Shown: in pieces, positions 34,961-44,687 of the stretch
Numbering within the stretch: the stretch's first letter is position 1
Layout: each line of letters begins with the position of its first letter
Made by a program: the position numbers and the translations under genes
Source of the DNA: Alistipes senegalensis
GTDB taxonomy: Bacteria > Pseudomonadota > Gammaproteobacteria > Burkholderiales > Burkholderiaceae_D
DNA: 64,000 nt
Assembly: GCA_023664945.1 (NCBI GenBank)
Contig: JAMPER010000003.1
Location: 24,032-88,031 of the forward strand
Direction: 5' to 3'
Notes under the pieces: model-generated
What the model was told of the DNA's origin: nothing
What the model saw: the letters and a program-made list of their open reading frames with translations, nothing else
Databases searched by the model: none

Positions 34961-36412
34961 ATGTCAGAAAATCAAAAGATGGTCGATGAGGCGGCTGCTG
35001 CGCCGCGGTTTGAGGATTTTGGCCTGGATGAGAAGGTTCTCCGGGCATTGCGCGACCAGGGGTATCTTTCCCCTACTCCTATCCAGCAAAAGGCGATACC
35101 GGTTGTGATGCAGGGGCGCGATGTGATGGGGGCTGCCCAGACCGGCACAGGGAAAACGGCCGGTTTTTCCTTGCCGCTTATCCAGGCGCTGCTGCCTTTT
35201 TCCAATACCAGCATGTCTCCCGCACGCCATCCGGTGCGTGCGCTTATTTTGGCTCCTACCCGGGAGCTGGCCGACCAGGTGGCTGACAATGTGCGCAATT
35301 ATGCGCGCTATACCGGGCTGCGTTCGGCAGTGGTGTTTGGCGGTGTGGATATGGCTGGCCAGACGGCTGCGCTTAGGGCGGGTATTGAGATACTGGTTGC
35401 CACGCCTGGCCGCCTGCTGGATCATGTGCAGCAAAAGTCTGTCAGCCTTTCCCAGGCCAGTATGCTGGTGCTGGATGAGGCGGACCGGATGCTGGATATG
35501 GGTTTTTTGCCGGATTTGCAGCGCATTATCAGCCTGTTGCCCAAAAAGCGGCAAAACCTGATGTTTTCGGCGACTTTTTCCCCGGAGATCAAGAAGCTGG
35601 CGGCCAGTTTCCTGCGCGATCCGGTCATGGTGGAGGTGGCAAGAAGCAATGCGGCTGCCGATACGGTATCCCAGGCTGTTTATCAGGTGGGGGAAGCTGA
35701 AAAGAGCGATGCGGTTGCCTATCTTATCCAGAGCCGGAATTTGAAGCAGGTGCTGGTGTTTACCAATACGCGTATTGGCGCTTCCCGCCTGACCCGCTTG
35801 CTGGAAAGAAAGGGGATTCGCTCGACTGCCATTCATGGGGACAGGACGCAGCCTGAAAGGATGGCGGCACTGGAGGCGTTTAAGCAGGGGGAAATTGATG
35901 CGCTGGTGGCAACGGATGTGGCGGCAAGGGGGCTGGATATTGCGGAACTGCCGTGCGTGATTAATTATGATTTGCCTTTTTCGGCGGAGGATTATGTGCA
36001 CCGGATTGGCCGGACAGGCAGGGCGGGCGCTTCGGGCGATGCCATTTCGCTTTATTGCGACAAGGATGAGCGGTGCCTGGCCGAGATTGAGAAGCTGATT
36101 AAACGGAAGCTTTCTCCTGTTTCCCTTCCCGGTTTTGAACCGGGAAGGGCGGCAGCGCGCCGGTTTTCTGGCGGGCAACAGGAGGGCCGCCAGGGGGCGG
36201 CATTGTCTCTCAGGCGTTCGGAACGCAGCCCTTACCGGTCGGTTATGGCTGCCAAAGGCCAGCCGCATGATCCGTGGTTTGACAAGCCTTATGAGCCTGC
36301 TTCTCCCGCACCCCAGGCAGATGCCGGTGCGCTTCCTGCTTCTCCTGCGCCCCGAAAGAAGGTTGCGGCGCTTTTGGGCGGCTGGCCCTGCAAGGCGGTA
36401 ACAGGGGAATAG
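34961..36412 (+). CDS. rhlE: DEAD-box RNA helicase RhlE
   Basis: A 483-residue ATP-dependent RNA helicase. The Q motif (FEDFGLDEKVLRAL...PTPIQQKAIP), Walker A (AAQTGTGKTAGF), DEAD box (VLDEADRMLDMGF), SAT (MFSATFSPE) and motif VI (HRIGRTGRAG) are all present. The length and the basic, Gln/Pro/Ala-rich tail after residue 370 fit the RhlE subgroup, which assists ribosome assembly and mRNA turnover in the cold. ATG 34961 is chosen because it begins the Q-motif domain; an upstream extension is unlikely. It is divergent from the zinc-ribbon gene. Confidence 0.93.
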   Translation: MSENQKMVDEAAAAPRFEDFGLDEKVLRALRDQGYLSPTPIQQKAIPVVMQGRDVMGAAQTGTGKTAGFSLPLIQALLPFSNTSMSPARHPVRALILAPTRELADQVADNVRNYARYTGLRSAVVFGGVDMAGQTAALRAGIEILVATPGRLLDHVQQKSVSLSQASMLVLDEADRMLDMGFLPDLQRIISLLPKKRQNLMFSATFSPEIKKLAASFLRDPVMVEVARSNAAADTVSQAVYQVGEAEKSDAVAYLIQSRNLKQVLVFTNTRIGASRLTRLLERKGIRSTAIHGDRTQPERMAALEAFKQGEIDALVATDVAARGLDIAELPCVINYDLPFSAEDYVHRIGRTGRAGASGDAISLYCDKDERCLAEIEKLIKRKLSPVSLPGFEPGRAAARRFSGGQQEGRQGAALSLRRSERSPYRSVMAAKGQPHDPWFDKPYEPASPAPQADAGALPASPAPRKKVAALLGGWPCKAVTGE

Positions 36413-36456
36413 GTTTTTATACCCTGCAAGGAGCCGCAGGTAGCTGCGTGATCAGG

Positions 36457-37362
36457 CTAGGGGTTTTTGACCAGGTCTGGCGCCAGTGTCATGGAGACTG
36501 TCCATGATTTTTTGCCTGGACGGGATTGTACGACGACTTCGTTGGGGTGCGCAGCCAGTACGGCAGCCAGGCTGCGGCCATTCATGTTTGCCCTTTCCAG
36601 TGCCCGGGCAAGCGGCACAGTGACATAAAATTCTTTGGGCGCTTGTTTGAGTATCATGCTGTAGTAAACGTAGCCGTGTGCCATGAGGGATTCATGGACG
36701 GCGGCCGGCGTTTTGCCCGGCGTGCCTTTGGCGACCATTTCCATTTGCCTTAACCGGCTTTCAGGCGCATTGCCCGAGAATGTCATGGCGAGATTCCATG
36801 GACGGTTTCCCCATAAAAGCGTGGTTTCCTGTTCGTTGGGTTTGCTACCGGTCTTTGCACCGCGCTGGATGGCTTCAGCCAGGGTGGTTTTTCCTACGCC
36901 GAAGGGGACGGCGCCCAGTATCTGGGGAAAGTGCCAATCGGCATTGTCGCCGGTGATATCGGCTTTTTTCCTTTCCTCAAAGCGGAGGACAGGAACGGAA
37001 TCTTTCCTGAGCAGCAGGGTCATGGCCGTGTTTTTTTCGTTGGCGAATGGGGTGAAAGGAAAGGAAAATTGCCCTTTGCTGTGGGTGATTTCCATTTTCA
37101 TTTTTTCACACGCGGGCCGGGCCAGGGTGATGCTTTCTCCGGGTGCAAGGCTGGTTTCGGCATGGACCTGGATGAGGCCGTAGGGCGCCAGGATGATTTT
37201 GGTGATTCTGGCCGGGCTTTTGTTGGTGAGAACCAGTTTGTAACTGGCGGTTTCCTGTGGGAAGGCGGGGTTGGGTGCGAACAGCAGGCAAAGGCTGGCA
37301 AGGACGAGCCATCTTTTTATGAGGTGGGCCAGGCGGGTGCTTTGGGAAGGGGGCTGTTGCAT
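36457..37362 (-). CDS. Exported protein of unknown function
   Basis: An approximately 301-residue protein. The ATG at 37362 follows GGAGAACAAG at ideal spacing; an ATG at 37380 would add six residues. The signal peptide runs to about PAFPQ (hydrophobic core WLVLASLCLLFAP). The mature part opens with SYKLVLTNKSPARITKIILA, a beta-strand-rich segment that might be an immunoglobulin-like or copper-chaperone-like fold. No catalytic motif is seen and no family is recognised. It is convergent with rhlE (44 bases apart) and divergent from dnaE. Confidence 0.65.
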   Translation of the reverse strand: MQQPPSQSTRLAHLIKRWLVLASLCLLFAPNPAFPQETASYKLVLTNKSPARITKIILAPYGLIQVHAETSLAPGESITLARPACEKMKMEITHSKGQFSFPFTPFANEKNTAMTLLLRKDSVPVLRFEERKKADITGDNADWHFPQILGAVPFGVGKTTLAEAIQRGAKTGSKPNEQETTLLWGNRPWNLAMTFSGNAPESRLRQMEMVAKGTPGKTPAAVHESLMAHGYVYYSMILKQAPKEFYVTVPLARALERANMNGRSLAAVLAAHPNEVVVQSRPGKKSWTVSMTLAPDLVKNP

Positions 37363-37503
37363 CTTGTTCTCCGATGTCATAGTCCTTTTTATTTTACGGT
37401 ATGGCGGCGGGTTTTCGCCAGTTATGCGGGGTTATGGGGGGACAGGCCAAAAATCATCATGACAAGACGGTGTGGCGGCAGGCAGACAGGGTAAAATAGC
37501 GGA

Positions 37504-40500
37504 ATGATTTCTCCCCAGTTTGTTCATCTCCGCCTGCATTCCGAATATTCCATTGTGGATGGGCTGGTGCGCATTGACGATGCGGTGAAGGCAGCGGCAG
37601 AAGATGCGCAGCCGGCGATGGCGCTGACGGATCTTTCCAATCTTTTCGGGCTGATCAAGTTTTACAAGGCGGCGAGGAAGGCGGGTATCAAGCCGGTTGC
37701 GGGCTGCGATGTATGGGTGAGTAATGACCAGGACAGGGATCAGCCTTCCCGCCTGTTGCTGCTGGTTAAGAACCGGCACGGCTATTTGCAGCTTTGCGAT
37801 TTGCTTTCCCGCGCCTGGCTGGAAAACCAGTATCGCGGGCGGGCTGAAATCCGGGTGGAATGGCTGGAGGCGCTGTCGCAAAGTGATGAAGGCAATGGGC
37901 TGATTGCGCTTTCGGGGTTCAAGGATGGCGATATTGGCCAGGCATTTGAGAAAGGCAACACGGCGGCGGCGGAGAAGAAGGCACAGCGCTGGGCGAGTAT
38001 TTTCCCGGACAGTTTTTATATTGAGATACAGCGCACCGGACAGCCGGGCGCGGAAGCGCTCCTTAAGCAATCGGTGGCGCTGGCGGCGAAGTTGCAGCTG
38101 CCGGTGGTTGCCACGCATCCGATTCAGTTTCTTTCGGCGGAGGAATTTACCGCGCATGAGGCGCGTATTTGTATTTCCGGCGGGGAGATTCTTTCAAACC
38201 AGCGCCGGCCCCATTTGTTCAATGAGCATCAGTGCTTCCTTCCCAGGCAGAAAATGGAGGAGCTGTTTTCGGATTTGCCCGGCGCTTTGCAAAATACGGT
38301 GGAGATTGCCAAGCGCTGTAATCTGGTGCTGACGCTGGGCAAACACTATTTGCCGGAGTTTCCGACGCCGCCCGGGATGACGCTGGATGATTTCCTGGCG
38401 CAGGAAGCCAGGGAGGGCCTGAAAGGAAGGCTGCTCCAGCTTTACCCCGCCGAAGCCGAGCGCGAAGCAGCAAGGCCGCGTTATGAGGAGCGACTGGAGT
38501 TTGAGATTGGCACTATCACCAAGATGGGGTTTTCCGGCTATTTTCTTATTGTGGCCGATTTTATCCGCTGGGCGAAGCAAAACGGGGTGCCTGTCGGCCC
38601 CGGCCGGGGTTCCGGCGCGGGTTCGCTGGTGGCTTATTCTCTTCATATTACGGATTTGGACCCGCTGGCCTATAACCTGATTTTTGAACGGTTTTTAAAT
38701 CCCGAGCGGGTATCCATGCCGGATTTTGACGTTGATTTTTGCCAGGAAGGGCGGGATCGCGTTATCCAGTATGTGAAGGAGCGCTATGGCAAGGATGCGG
38801 TTTCCCAGATTGCAACGTTTGGCACGATGGCTGCCAAGGCGGCTGTGCGCGATGTGGGACGGGTGCTGGATTTTGGCTACAGTTTCTGCGATGGTATTTC
38901 CAAGCTGATTCCATTTAAGCCGGGCAAGCAGGTGACGATTGCCGAGGCGAAGAAGGAAGAGCCGCTTTTGGCGGAGCGCGAAGCCAATGAGGAGGAGGTG
39001 AAGCAGCTTCTGGCGCTGGCAGAGCAGGTGGAAGGGATTACGCGGAATGTGGGGATGCATGCCGGGGGGGTGTTGATTGCGCCGGGCAAGCTGACGGATT
39101 TTTGCCCGCTTTACACGCAGGGGAATGAATCCGGCGTGGTTTCGCATTTTGACAAGAAGGATGTGGAAGAGATTGGCCTGGTCAAGTTTGACTTTCTTGG
39201 CCTGGCAACGCTGACGATTCTGGATTTGGCTGTGCGCTATATCCGGGAGCAGGGGCCGGAGCAGGCGGATTTTTCTCTTGATTCGATTCCGCTTGACGAT
39301 AAGCCGACTTATGAGCTGTTGACGAATGCCAAAACGGTTGCGGTGTTCCAGCTTGAAAGCCGGGGGATGCAGGGGATGCTGAAGGATGCGCGGCCTGACC
39401 GGTTTGAAGATATTATTGCGCTGGTTGCCCTGTACCGCCCCGGGCCGATGGATTTGATTCCGGATTTTTGCCGCCGCAAGCACGGGGAAAAGTTTGATTA
39501 TCCTGATCCGCGCACGGAAAAGATTCTTGCCGAGACCTACGGCATTATGGTCTATCAGGAGCAGGTGATGCAGATGGCGCAGATTATTGGCGGCTATTCT
39601 TTGGGCGGCGCTGATCTGCTCAGGCGTGCCATGGGCAAGAAGGATGCCGATGAGATGGCGGCGCAGCGCCAGATATTCCGTGAGGGGGCAGCGAAAAACA
39701 ATCTTTCGCAGGAAAAGGCGGATGAGATTTTTGACCTGATGGAAAAGTTTGCCGGGTACGGGTTCAATAAATCCCATGCGGCTGCCTATGCTTTGCTGGC
39801 TTACCGGACGGCTTATCTGAAGGCGCATTTTCCGGCGGCTTTTATGGCAGCCAACATGTCGCTTTCCATGGAGGATACGGACAAGATCCGTATTTTGACG
39901 GAGGATGCGCTGGATGTGTGCGGGCTGGCGCTTTTGCCGCCGGATATCAATTTTTCGGTATATCGCTTCAGGCCGGTCAGTCAGGGAGACGGCCAGCAGC
40001 CGAAGGAAATCCGGTTCGGGCTGGGTGCTGTGCGCGGTTCGGGAGAATCGGCGATTGAATCTATTGTCCAGGCCAGGAAGGATGGGCCGTTTACTGATTT
40101 GTTTGATTTTTGTGCACGGATTGACCGGCGCCAGGTGAATCGCCGGACGATTGATTCGCTGATTCGCGCGGGGGCCATGGATTGTTTCGGCCAGAACCGG
40201 GCGGTGCTGCTGGCCTCTGTGCCGCTGGCGATTGAGGCTGCCGAGCAGGCGGAATCTTCGGCCAACCAGGGGAACCTGTTTGGCGGGGAGGAGGCGGTGC
40301 TTCAGGCGGTGGAGTATGTGAAGGCACCGCACTGGACTGAAAAGCAGATGTTGCAGGAAGAGAAAGAGGCGCTGGGCTTTTGCATGTCTGGCCATCTTTT
40401 CCATGCCTATGAGAAAGAGGCGGCGCAGTTCGGGCATGTGCGGATTGCTTCGCTTGCCGCTTCGCGGGAGGCAAAATGGGTGGCAGGCATTGTTTCTTCT

Positions 40501-40953
40501 GTGCGCAACCAGATGTCGCAGCGCGGGAAAATGCTGATTGTTACGCTGGATGATGGCAGCGGTACGGTGGAAGCGACGGTGTTTTCCGAGCTGCTGGAGC
40601 AGAAACAGGATATTTTTGCCGAAGATGAGTTTCTGCTGGTTTTTGGCAAGATATCGGAAGACCGTTTTTCCGGCGGTTTGCGTATTACGGCGGATGAGGC
40701 GCTGGATATTGCCGGGGCAAGGCGGCATTTTTACAAGCATTTACGGTTTTCATTGACAGAACAAACGACATCGGTTGACAGGTTAAAGGACGGGTTAAGC
40801 CCTTATTTGATGGAAGACGGGCTGCCGCTGGTGGCGGATTTTCAGACAGCGGATTGCCGGTGCGAACTGGTGATGGGCGATGCGTGGCGGGTCAATCCAA
40901 CGGATGCCTGTTTGCTTGCGTTGCAGGATTTGTCCCGGGGAGAGGGAGCATAG
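37504..40953 (+). CDS. dnaE: DNA polymerase III alpha subunit
   Basis: A 1149-residue replicative polymerase. The N-terminal PHP domain begins FVHLRLHSEYSIVDGLV. The polymerase core carries GPGRGSGAGSLVAYSL and the catalytic aspartates in MPDFDVDFCQEGRDRV, with the third acidic site in the following palm segment. The fingers region includes YRPGPMDLIPDFCRRKHG, and HhH and OB domains close the protein (WVAGIVSSVRNQMSQRGK). It synthesises both chromosome strands. The length fits proteobacterial DnaE. It is a conserved core gene and anchors this part of the chromosome. The O-antigen ligase gene follows 40 bases later but is probably expressed separately. Confidence 0.97.
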   Translation: MISPQFVHLRLHSEYSIVDGLVRIDDAVKAAAEDAQPAMALTDLSNLFGLIKFYKAARKAGIKPVAGCDVWVSNDQDRDQPSRLLLLVKNRHGYLQLCDLLSRAWLENQYRGRAEIRVEWLEALSQSDEGNGLIALSGFKDGDIGQAFEKGNTAAAEKKAQRWASIFPDSFYIEIQRTGQPGAEALLKQSVALAAKLQLPVVATHPIQFLSAEEFTAHEARICISGGEILSNQRRPHLFNEHQCFLPRQKMEELFSDLPGALQNTVEIAKRCNLVLTLGKHYLPEFPTPPGMTLDDFLAQEAREGLKGRLLQLYPAEAEREAARPRYEERLEFEIGTITKMGFSGYFLIVADFIRWAKQNGVPVGPGRGSGAGSLVAYSLHITDLDPLAYNLIFERFLNPERVSMPDFDVDFCQEGRDRVIQYVKERYGKDAVSQIATFGTMAAKAAVRDVGRVLDFGYSFCDGISKLIPFKPGKQVTIAEAKKEEPLLAEREANEEEVKQLLALAEQVEGITRNVGMHAGGVLIAPGKLTDFCPLYTQGNESGVVSHFDKKDVEEIGLVKFDFLGLATLTILDLAVRYIREQGPEQADFSLDSIPLDDKPTYELLTNAKTVAVFQLESRGMQGMLKDARPDRFEDIIALVALYRPGPMDLIPDFCRRKHGEKFDYPDPRTEKILAETYGIMVYQEQVMQMAQIIGGYSLGGADLLRRAMGKKDADEMAAQRQIFREGAAKNNLSQEKADEIFDLMEKFAGYGFNKSHAAAYALLAYRTAYLKAHFPAAFMAANMSLSMEDTDKIRILTEDALDVCGLALLPPDINFSVYRFRPVSQGDGQQPKEIRFGLGAVRGSGESAIESIVQARKDGPFTDLFDFCARIDRRQVNRRTIDSLIRAGAMDCFGQNRAVLLASVPLAIEAAEQAESSANQGNLFGGEEAVLQAVEYVKAPHWTEKQMLQEEKEALGFCMSGHLFHAYEKEAAQFGHVRIASLAASREAKWVAGIVSSVRNQMSQRGKMLIVTLDDGSGTVEATVFSELLEQKQDIFAEDEFLLVFGKISEDRFSGGLRITADEALDIAGARRHFYKHLRFSLTEQTTSVDRLKDGLSPYLMEDGLPLVADFQTADCRCELVMGDAWRVNPTDACLLALQDLSRGEGA

Positions 40954-40992
40954 ATGGCGTGTTGTGAAAAAGGGGAAGGGGTTTTCTGAGAG

Positions 40993-42291
40993 ATGCTGAC
41001 CAGCCTGAAGGAGAAAATATATGCGCCTTTTTCGAAGATGGGGATATTATCCGGACTCATGGCGTTTATTGCTGTGATTTATCCGCTCTGTGCGCTTTTT
41101 TCCAAGCGGGCAAACGATGTGCTTTTCTGGCTGCTGGTGGTTTTGAGTATTGGCGTTATTCTTTGCCGGAAAAATGAGCATCTGCCTTTTTTGCGTTTCC
41201 TGAAAGCTTATTGGCCTTTGTGGTTTGCCATGTCGCTGTTTTTTTTGGCAGAGTTGTCCAACCAGCTGTTTGCCACCCGATTGCGTTTTGTTTGGCTGGC
41301 TGAACCGTTCCGTTTTTTGCTGCTGCCTCTACTGGTTTATGCCTGGCTTGCCTTGCCGCTGGAATGGCTCAAATGGGCCAGATGGGTATGGGGGCTTTGC
41401 GCTATTGCCGGCGGGGTGTTCCTGTTTGTGATTTCCGGTATGGGGAAGGTAAGGCCGGAGCCGTTTAATTACACGGGGATATTTCTTATACCTTTTACCA
41501 ATTTTTCTGTTCTGATGGGAATGATGGCTGTTTTTTCCATAGGATGGGATAATCCGAAAAAAAAACGTAATATTGTTTTGGGAACGCTTGCCTTGTGTGC
41601 TGTGATATGCGGCCTTTATGCTTCACAGACGCGTGCAAGCTGGATAATCGCCCTGATTTTGTTGGTTCTGGCAGGCCTGTTTTTTCGGAAAGGAAATAAA
41701 AAGACAATTGTTGTTACCAGCAGCATTGTTCTCCTTTTAAGCGCGTTGATTGTTGCTTTTATGTTTTCCGGCCAAGTGCCGGGGCGTTTTAAACAGGTGC
41801 AAAGTGATGTCATGCAATATCAGAAAGGCGATGCCAATACTTCTATAGGGGCACGGTTGCAGTTGTGGGAGGCCTCATGGAAGGCATTTACCAAACATCC
41901 AGTGACAGGAATCGGAGAAAGAAGTAAATCGTTTCAGAAAAATATGGCGAAAACAGGCGTTAATTTTGCGCCGGAAGCAGCCAGACAACCACATGCGCAT
42001 AATGAATTTCTGCAACGGGCAGTAAGATATGGTGCTCTTGGCGGGATAGCAGTTATCGCTGTTTTTCTTGTGCCTTTTATTTACTTTGTTTCTTATATTC
42101 GCTCTTCCGACTCTGTTTTAAGAACAACAGCTTTTATGGGGGCAACCTATAATCTGGCTTTTTTTATTTTCGGTCTGTCAGATGTTATTTTTGAGTGGAG
42201 AACAACTATTCAGTTTTATGTTGTCATGTCCTCCATGTTATTTGCTGCATTGATAAAACGGAAAGAAGAAGTCCTATTTTATTCCATATAA
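40993..42291 (+). CDS. O-antigen ligase-type membrane protein
   Basis: A 432-residue inner-membrane protein with about eleven to twelve transmembrane segments. The Wzy/WaaL-family signatures are present: a conserved Arg near QTRASW and, before the last helices, HAHNEFLQRAV with the His of the large periplasmic loop. The loop contains TSIGARLQLWEASWKAFTKHPVTGIG, the usual start of the O-antigen ligase domain. It would attach undecaprenyl-linked O polysaccharide to lipid A core, or polymerise it; the two are hard to separate by sequence. It opens the LPS gene block and is followed 21 bases later by msbA. Confidence 0.85.
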   Translation: MLTSLKEKIYAPFSKMGILSGLMAFIAVIYPLCALFSKRANDVLFWLLVVLSIGVILCRKNEHLPFLRFLKAYWPLWFAMSLFFLAELSNQLFATRLRFVWLAEPFRFLLLPLLVYAWLALPLEWLKWARWVWGLCAIAGGVFLFVISGMGKVRPEPFNYTGIFLIPFTNFSVLMGMMAVFSIGWDNPKKKRNIVLGTLALCAVICGLYASQTRASWIIALILLVLAGLFFRKGNKKTIVVTSSIVLLLSALIVAFMFSGQVPGRFKQVQSDVMQYQKGDANTSIGARLQLWEASWKAFTKHPVTGIGERSKSFQKNMAKTGVNFAPEAARQPHAHNEFLQRAVRYGALGGIAVIAVFLVPFIYFVSYIRSSDSVLRTTAFMGATYNLAFFIFGLSDVIFEWRTTIQFYVVMSSMLFAALIKRKEEVLFYSI

Positions 42292-42312
42292 AAGTTACCG
42301 GTTATATTTTTC

Positions 42313-44070
42313 ATGTTTTTACCTCTTTATATTAAACGCCTTCTCATCTTGCACCGCCCGTACATGGCCCGGATGGCGGTAGCCCTTTTGGCCATGATAA
42401 TAACAGCCGGAGCCGAGCCGGTGATTCCTTTTTTCTTCCAGATGCTGCTGGATAAAGGATTCAAGGAGGGGGCGGATTTTCCCTATTGGTATGTTCCTGT
42501 CATTGTTATCGGCCTTTTTGTGATACGGGGTGTGGCTACTTTTACCGGCACTTATATGATGACGTGGGTTTCCTCGCGGCTGCTGGCTGTTTTGCGCAAG
42601 CAAATGTTTGAGCGGATGCTGGGTATGTCTCCCGGTTATTTTGAAAGCTATTCCATCGGCCGTATTATTAATACGCTCATGTATGAAGTGCAGCAGATTA
42701 TCAGCATGGTGACCAATGTATTGACTTCGATGGTGCGCTCTTTCCTGACGGTGGTGGGATTGATTGGCTGGCTTTTTTATATTAACTGGAAGCTTTCGCT
42801 GATTACCCTGGTGTTGATGCCGCTGGTGACGCTGGTTGTAAGGCATACCGGCAAAAGGTTAAAAAAGCTGAACAAGGAATCGCTGGCGCTGAATGCGCAG
42901 TTGACGCAGGAGCTGGAGGAGGCTACCCGCGCCCAGCTGGTAACGAAGATTTTTGACGCGCAGGAGTTTGAAAAGAAACGTTTCGGGAAGGGGACAGAGG
43001 AAATCCGGCGCTATACGATGCGAACGACCAAAACTTTTGCTTCCACAGTTCCGATTACCCAGTTGATAACGGCCTGTGCGGTAGCTGCCATTGTACTGAT
43101 ATCGCTTTACCAGTTCCGGCACGGGTATTTGACGGTAGGCGGTTTTGTTTCGTTTATTACGGCCATGCTTATGCTGTTGGCGCCGATGAAGCAGCTGGCT
43201 GAGGTGAATGGCCCCTTGCAGCGCGGGCTGGCGGCTGCCGAGGCAGTTTTTGACATGATTGATGCGCCGGTGGAGCGCACGACCGGCGTTACTTTGCCAG
43301 CGCGGGCCAAGGGTGGCATTGAGTTTGCGGATGTCGGTTTTTGTTATCCCGGCAGTTCCCGACATGCGCTTCAGCATATCAACCTTCGGGTTGAGCCGGG
43401 CGAGACAATTGCTTTGGTAGGTATGTCCGGAGGAGGCAAAACAACGATGATCAATCTGCTGCCTGAGTTTTACCAGCCAACGGAAGGCCGGATATTGCTG
43501 GATGGGCAGCCGCTTGGCGATATTTCCCTTGCCAGTCTGCGCAAGCAAATTGCCATGGTCAGCCAGCATGTTGTGCTGTTTAATGACACGGTTGCCGCCA
43601 ATATTGCCTATGGCGATATGTCTCCTGACCCAGAGAGAATACGGGCGGCGGCAAAAGCCGCTTATCTGGATGATGTGATTGCCGGCCTGGAAAACGGGCT
43701 GGAGACGCCGATTGGGCATAACGGTTCCAAGTTGTCCGGCGGGCAGCGGCAGCGTTTGGCGATTGCCAGGGCCATCTACAAGGATGCGCCGATTCTGATA
43801 CTGGATGAGGCGACATCGGCGCTGGATACGGAATCGGAAAGGGAGGTGCAGGCCGCGCTGGATCAGCTGATGAAGGGCAGGACGACCTTTGTGATTGCCC
43901 ACCGGCTTTCCACAATTGAGGGCGCTTCCTGTATTGTTGTTTTGTCTTCCGGGGAAATTGTGGAGATAGGCACTCATGCGGAATTGCTGCAACGAGGCGG
44001 GGCTTATGCGAATCTGTATTACTTGCAGTTTTCCAAGGAAGCGGGGAAGAAGGAAGAAGAAAACGGATAA
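42313..44070 (+). CDS. msbA: Lipid A flippase ABC exporter MsbA
   Basis: A 585-residue half-transporter. Six transmembrane helices fill residues 1-310, and the nucleotide-binding domain has Walker A (GMSGGGKTTMI), the signature LSGGQRQRLAI, Walker B (ILILDEATSALD) and the H-loop (VIAHRLSTIE). Length and the fused TM-NBD layout match MsbA, which flips lipid A-core from the inner to the outer leaflet of the inner membrane. It sits between the O-antigen ligase gene and LPS glycosyltransferases, as often seen in betaproteobacteria. The acidic and basic tail (KEAGKKEEENG) is of no known meaning. Confidence 0.92.
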   Translation: MFLPLYIKRLLILHRPYMARMAVALLAMIITAGAEPVIPFFFQMLLDKGFKEGADFPYWYVPVIVIGLFVIRGVATFTGTYMMTWVSSRLLAVLRKQMFERMLGMSPGYFESYSIGRIINTLMYEVQQIISMVTNVLTSMVRSFLTVVGLIGWLFYINWKLSLITLVLMPLVTLVVRHTGKRLKKLNKESLALNAQLTQELEEATRAQLVTKIFDAQEFEKKRFGKGTEEIRRYTMRTTKTFASTVPITQLITACAVAAIVLISLYQFRHGYLTVGGFVSFITAMLMLLAPMKQLAEVNGPLQRGLAAAEAVFDMIDAPVERTTGVTLPARAKGGIEFADVGFCYPGSSRHALQHINLRVEPGETIALVGMSGGGKTTMINLLPEFYQPTEGRILLDGQPLGDISLASLRKQIAMVSQHVVLFNDTVAANIAYGDMSPDPERIRAAAKAAYLDDVIAGLENGLETPIGHNGSKLSGGQRQRLAIARAIYKDAPILILDEATSALDTESEREVQAALDQLMKGRTTFVIAHRLSTIEGASCIVVLSSGEIVEIGTHAELLQRGGAYANLYYLQFSKEAGKKEEENG

Positions 44071-44205
44071 GAAATACCGTTTTTCTTATAGAAAAGTGCG
44101 GTTTCCGGTTATCGCTGTCTGTTTTTCTATCTGAAAAGACCTGAACAAGCTTTATTAAAGATAAGGACAGCTACCGAAAAACTGCAAGAAAAAGGAAATC
44201 AGTCA

Positions 44206-44445
44206 ATGTCTCTTATATCTGTCATTGTTCCTGTTTATAACGTAGCGCCTTATCTTCGCCGCTGTCTGGATAGTCTTTGCGCCCAGATGTTTTCAGACAT
44301 TGAGATTATTTGAGTCAATGATGGTTCAAACGATGAATCTCCGCAGATGCTGGAAGAATATGCCGGCTGTGACCAGAGAATCCGCATGATACATCAGAAA
44401 AATGCGAGAATATCAGAGCATATAATACTAGGTGACGAGTGGTAA
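44206..44445 (+). pseudogene. Remnant of family-2 glycosyltransferase
   Basis: From ATG 44206 the frame reads SLISVIVPVYNVAPYLRRCL, the standard GT2 start with the nucleotide-binding fold. An in-frame TGA at 44311 falls where a Cys or Val is usual, just before VNDGSNDESP, the D-G-S motif. The frame continues to 44445 and then has no match. From about 44481 another frame reads LHDLRWLDRKYSRRTLNTV, which looks like a piece of a deleted C-terminus. The gene is therefore broken by a stop, a truncation and decay. The GT2 family is clear; the acceptor is not known. Confidence 0.7.
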
Positions 44446-44687
44446 ATGTCGCTTTTGTTAATTTGGAGACAGCATAACTTCTTCATGATTTGAGGTGGCT
44501 TGACAGAAAATACAGCAGAAGGACACTGAATACAGTTGTAGTTGCCCTCCGGTTAAATTGGATACCATATAAGGCAATAGTATTATGACTAGAAATGGCG
44601 GTGACAGCGAGACCAAGAGATACCCATTTGCCTAGCGGAGAAAAAACTGGAAGCTAAAAGACAGACAAAACAAGGCTAAAAGATATT

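Noticed and set aside
38695-40740. 681-codon open frame on the minus strand
   Set aside because: It lies entirely within dnaE in the opposite direction, is rich in Arg, His and Gln, and has no domain. It is a shadow of the dnaE codon pattern.
44311-44313. In-frame TGA as selenocysteine or programmed read-through in the GT2 gene
   Set aside because: No selenocysteine structure is evident, the enzyme family does not use it, and the gene is also truncated downstream, so simple decay is more likely.
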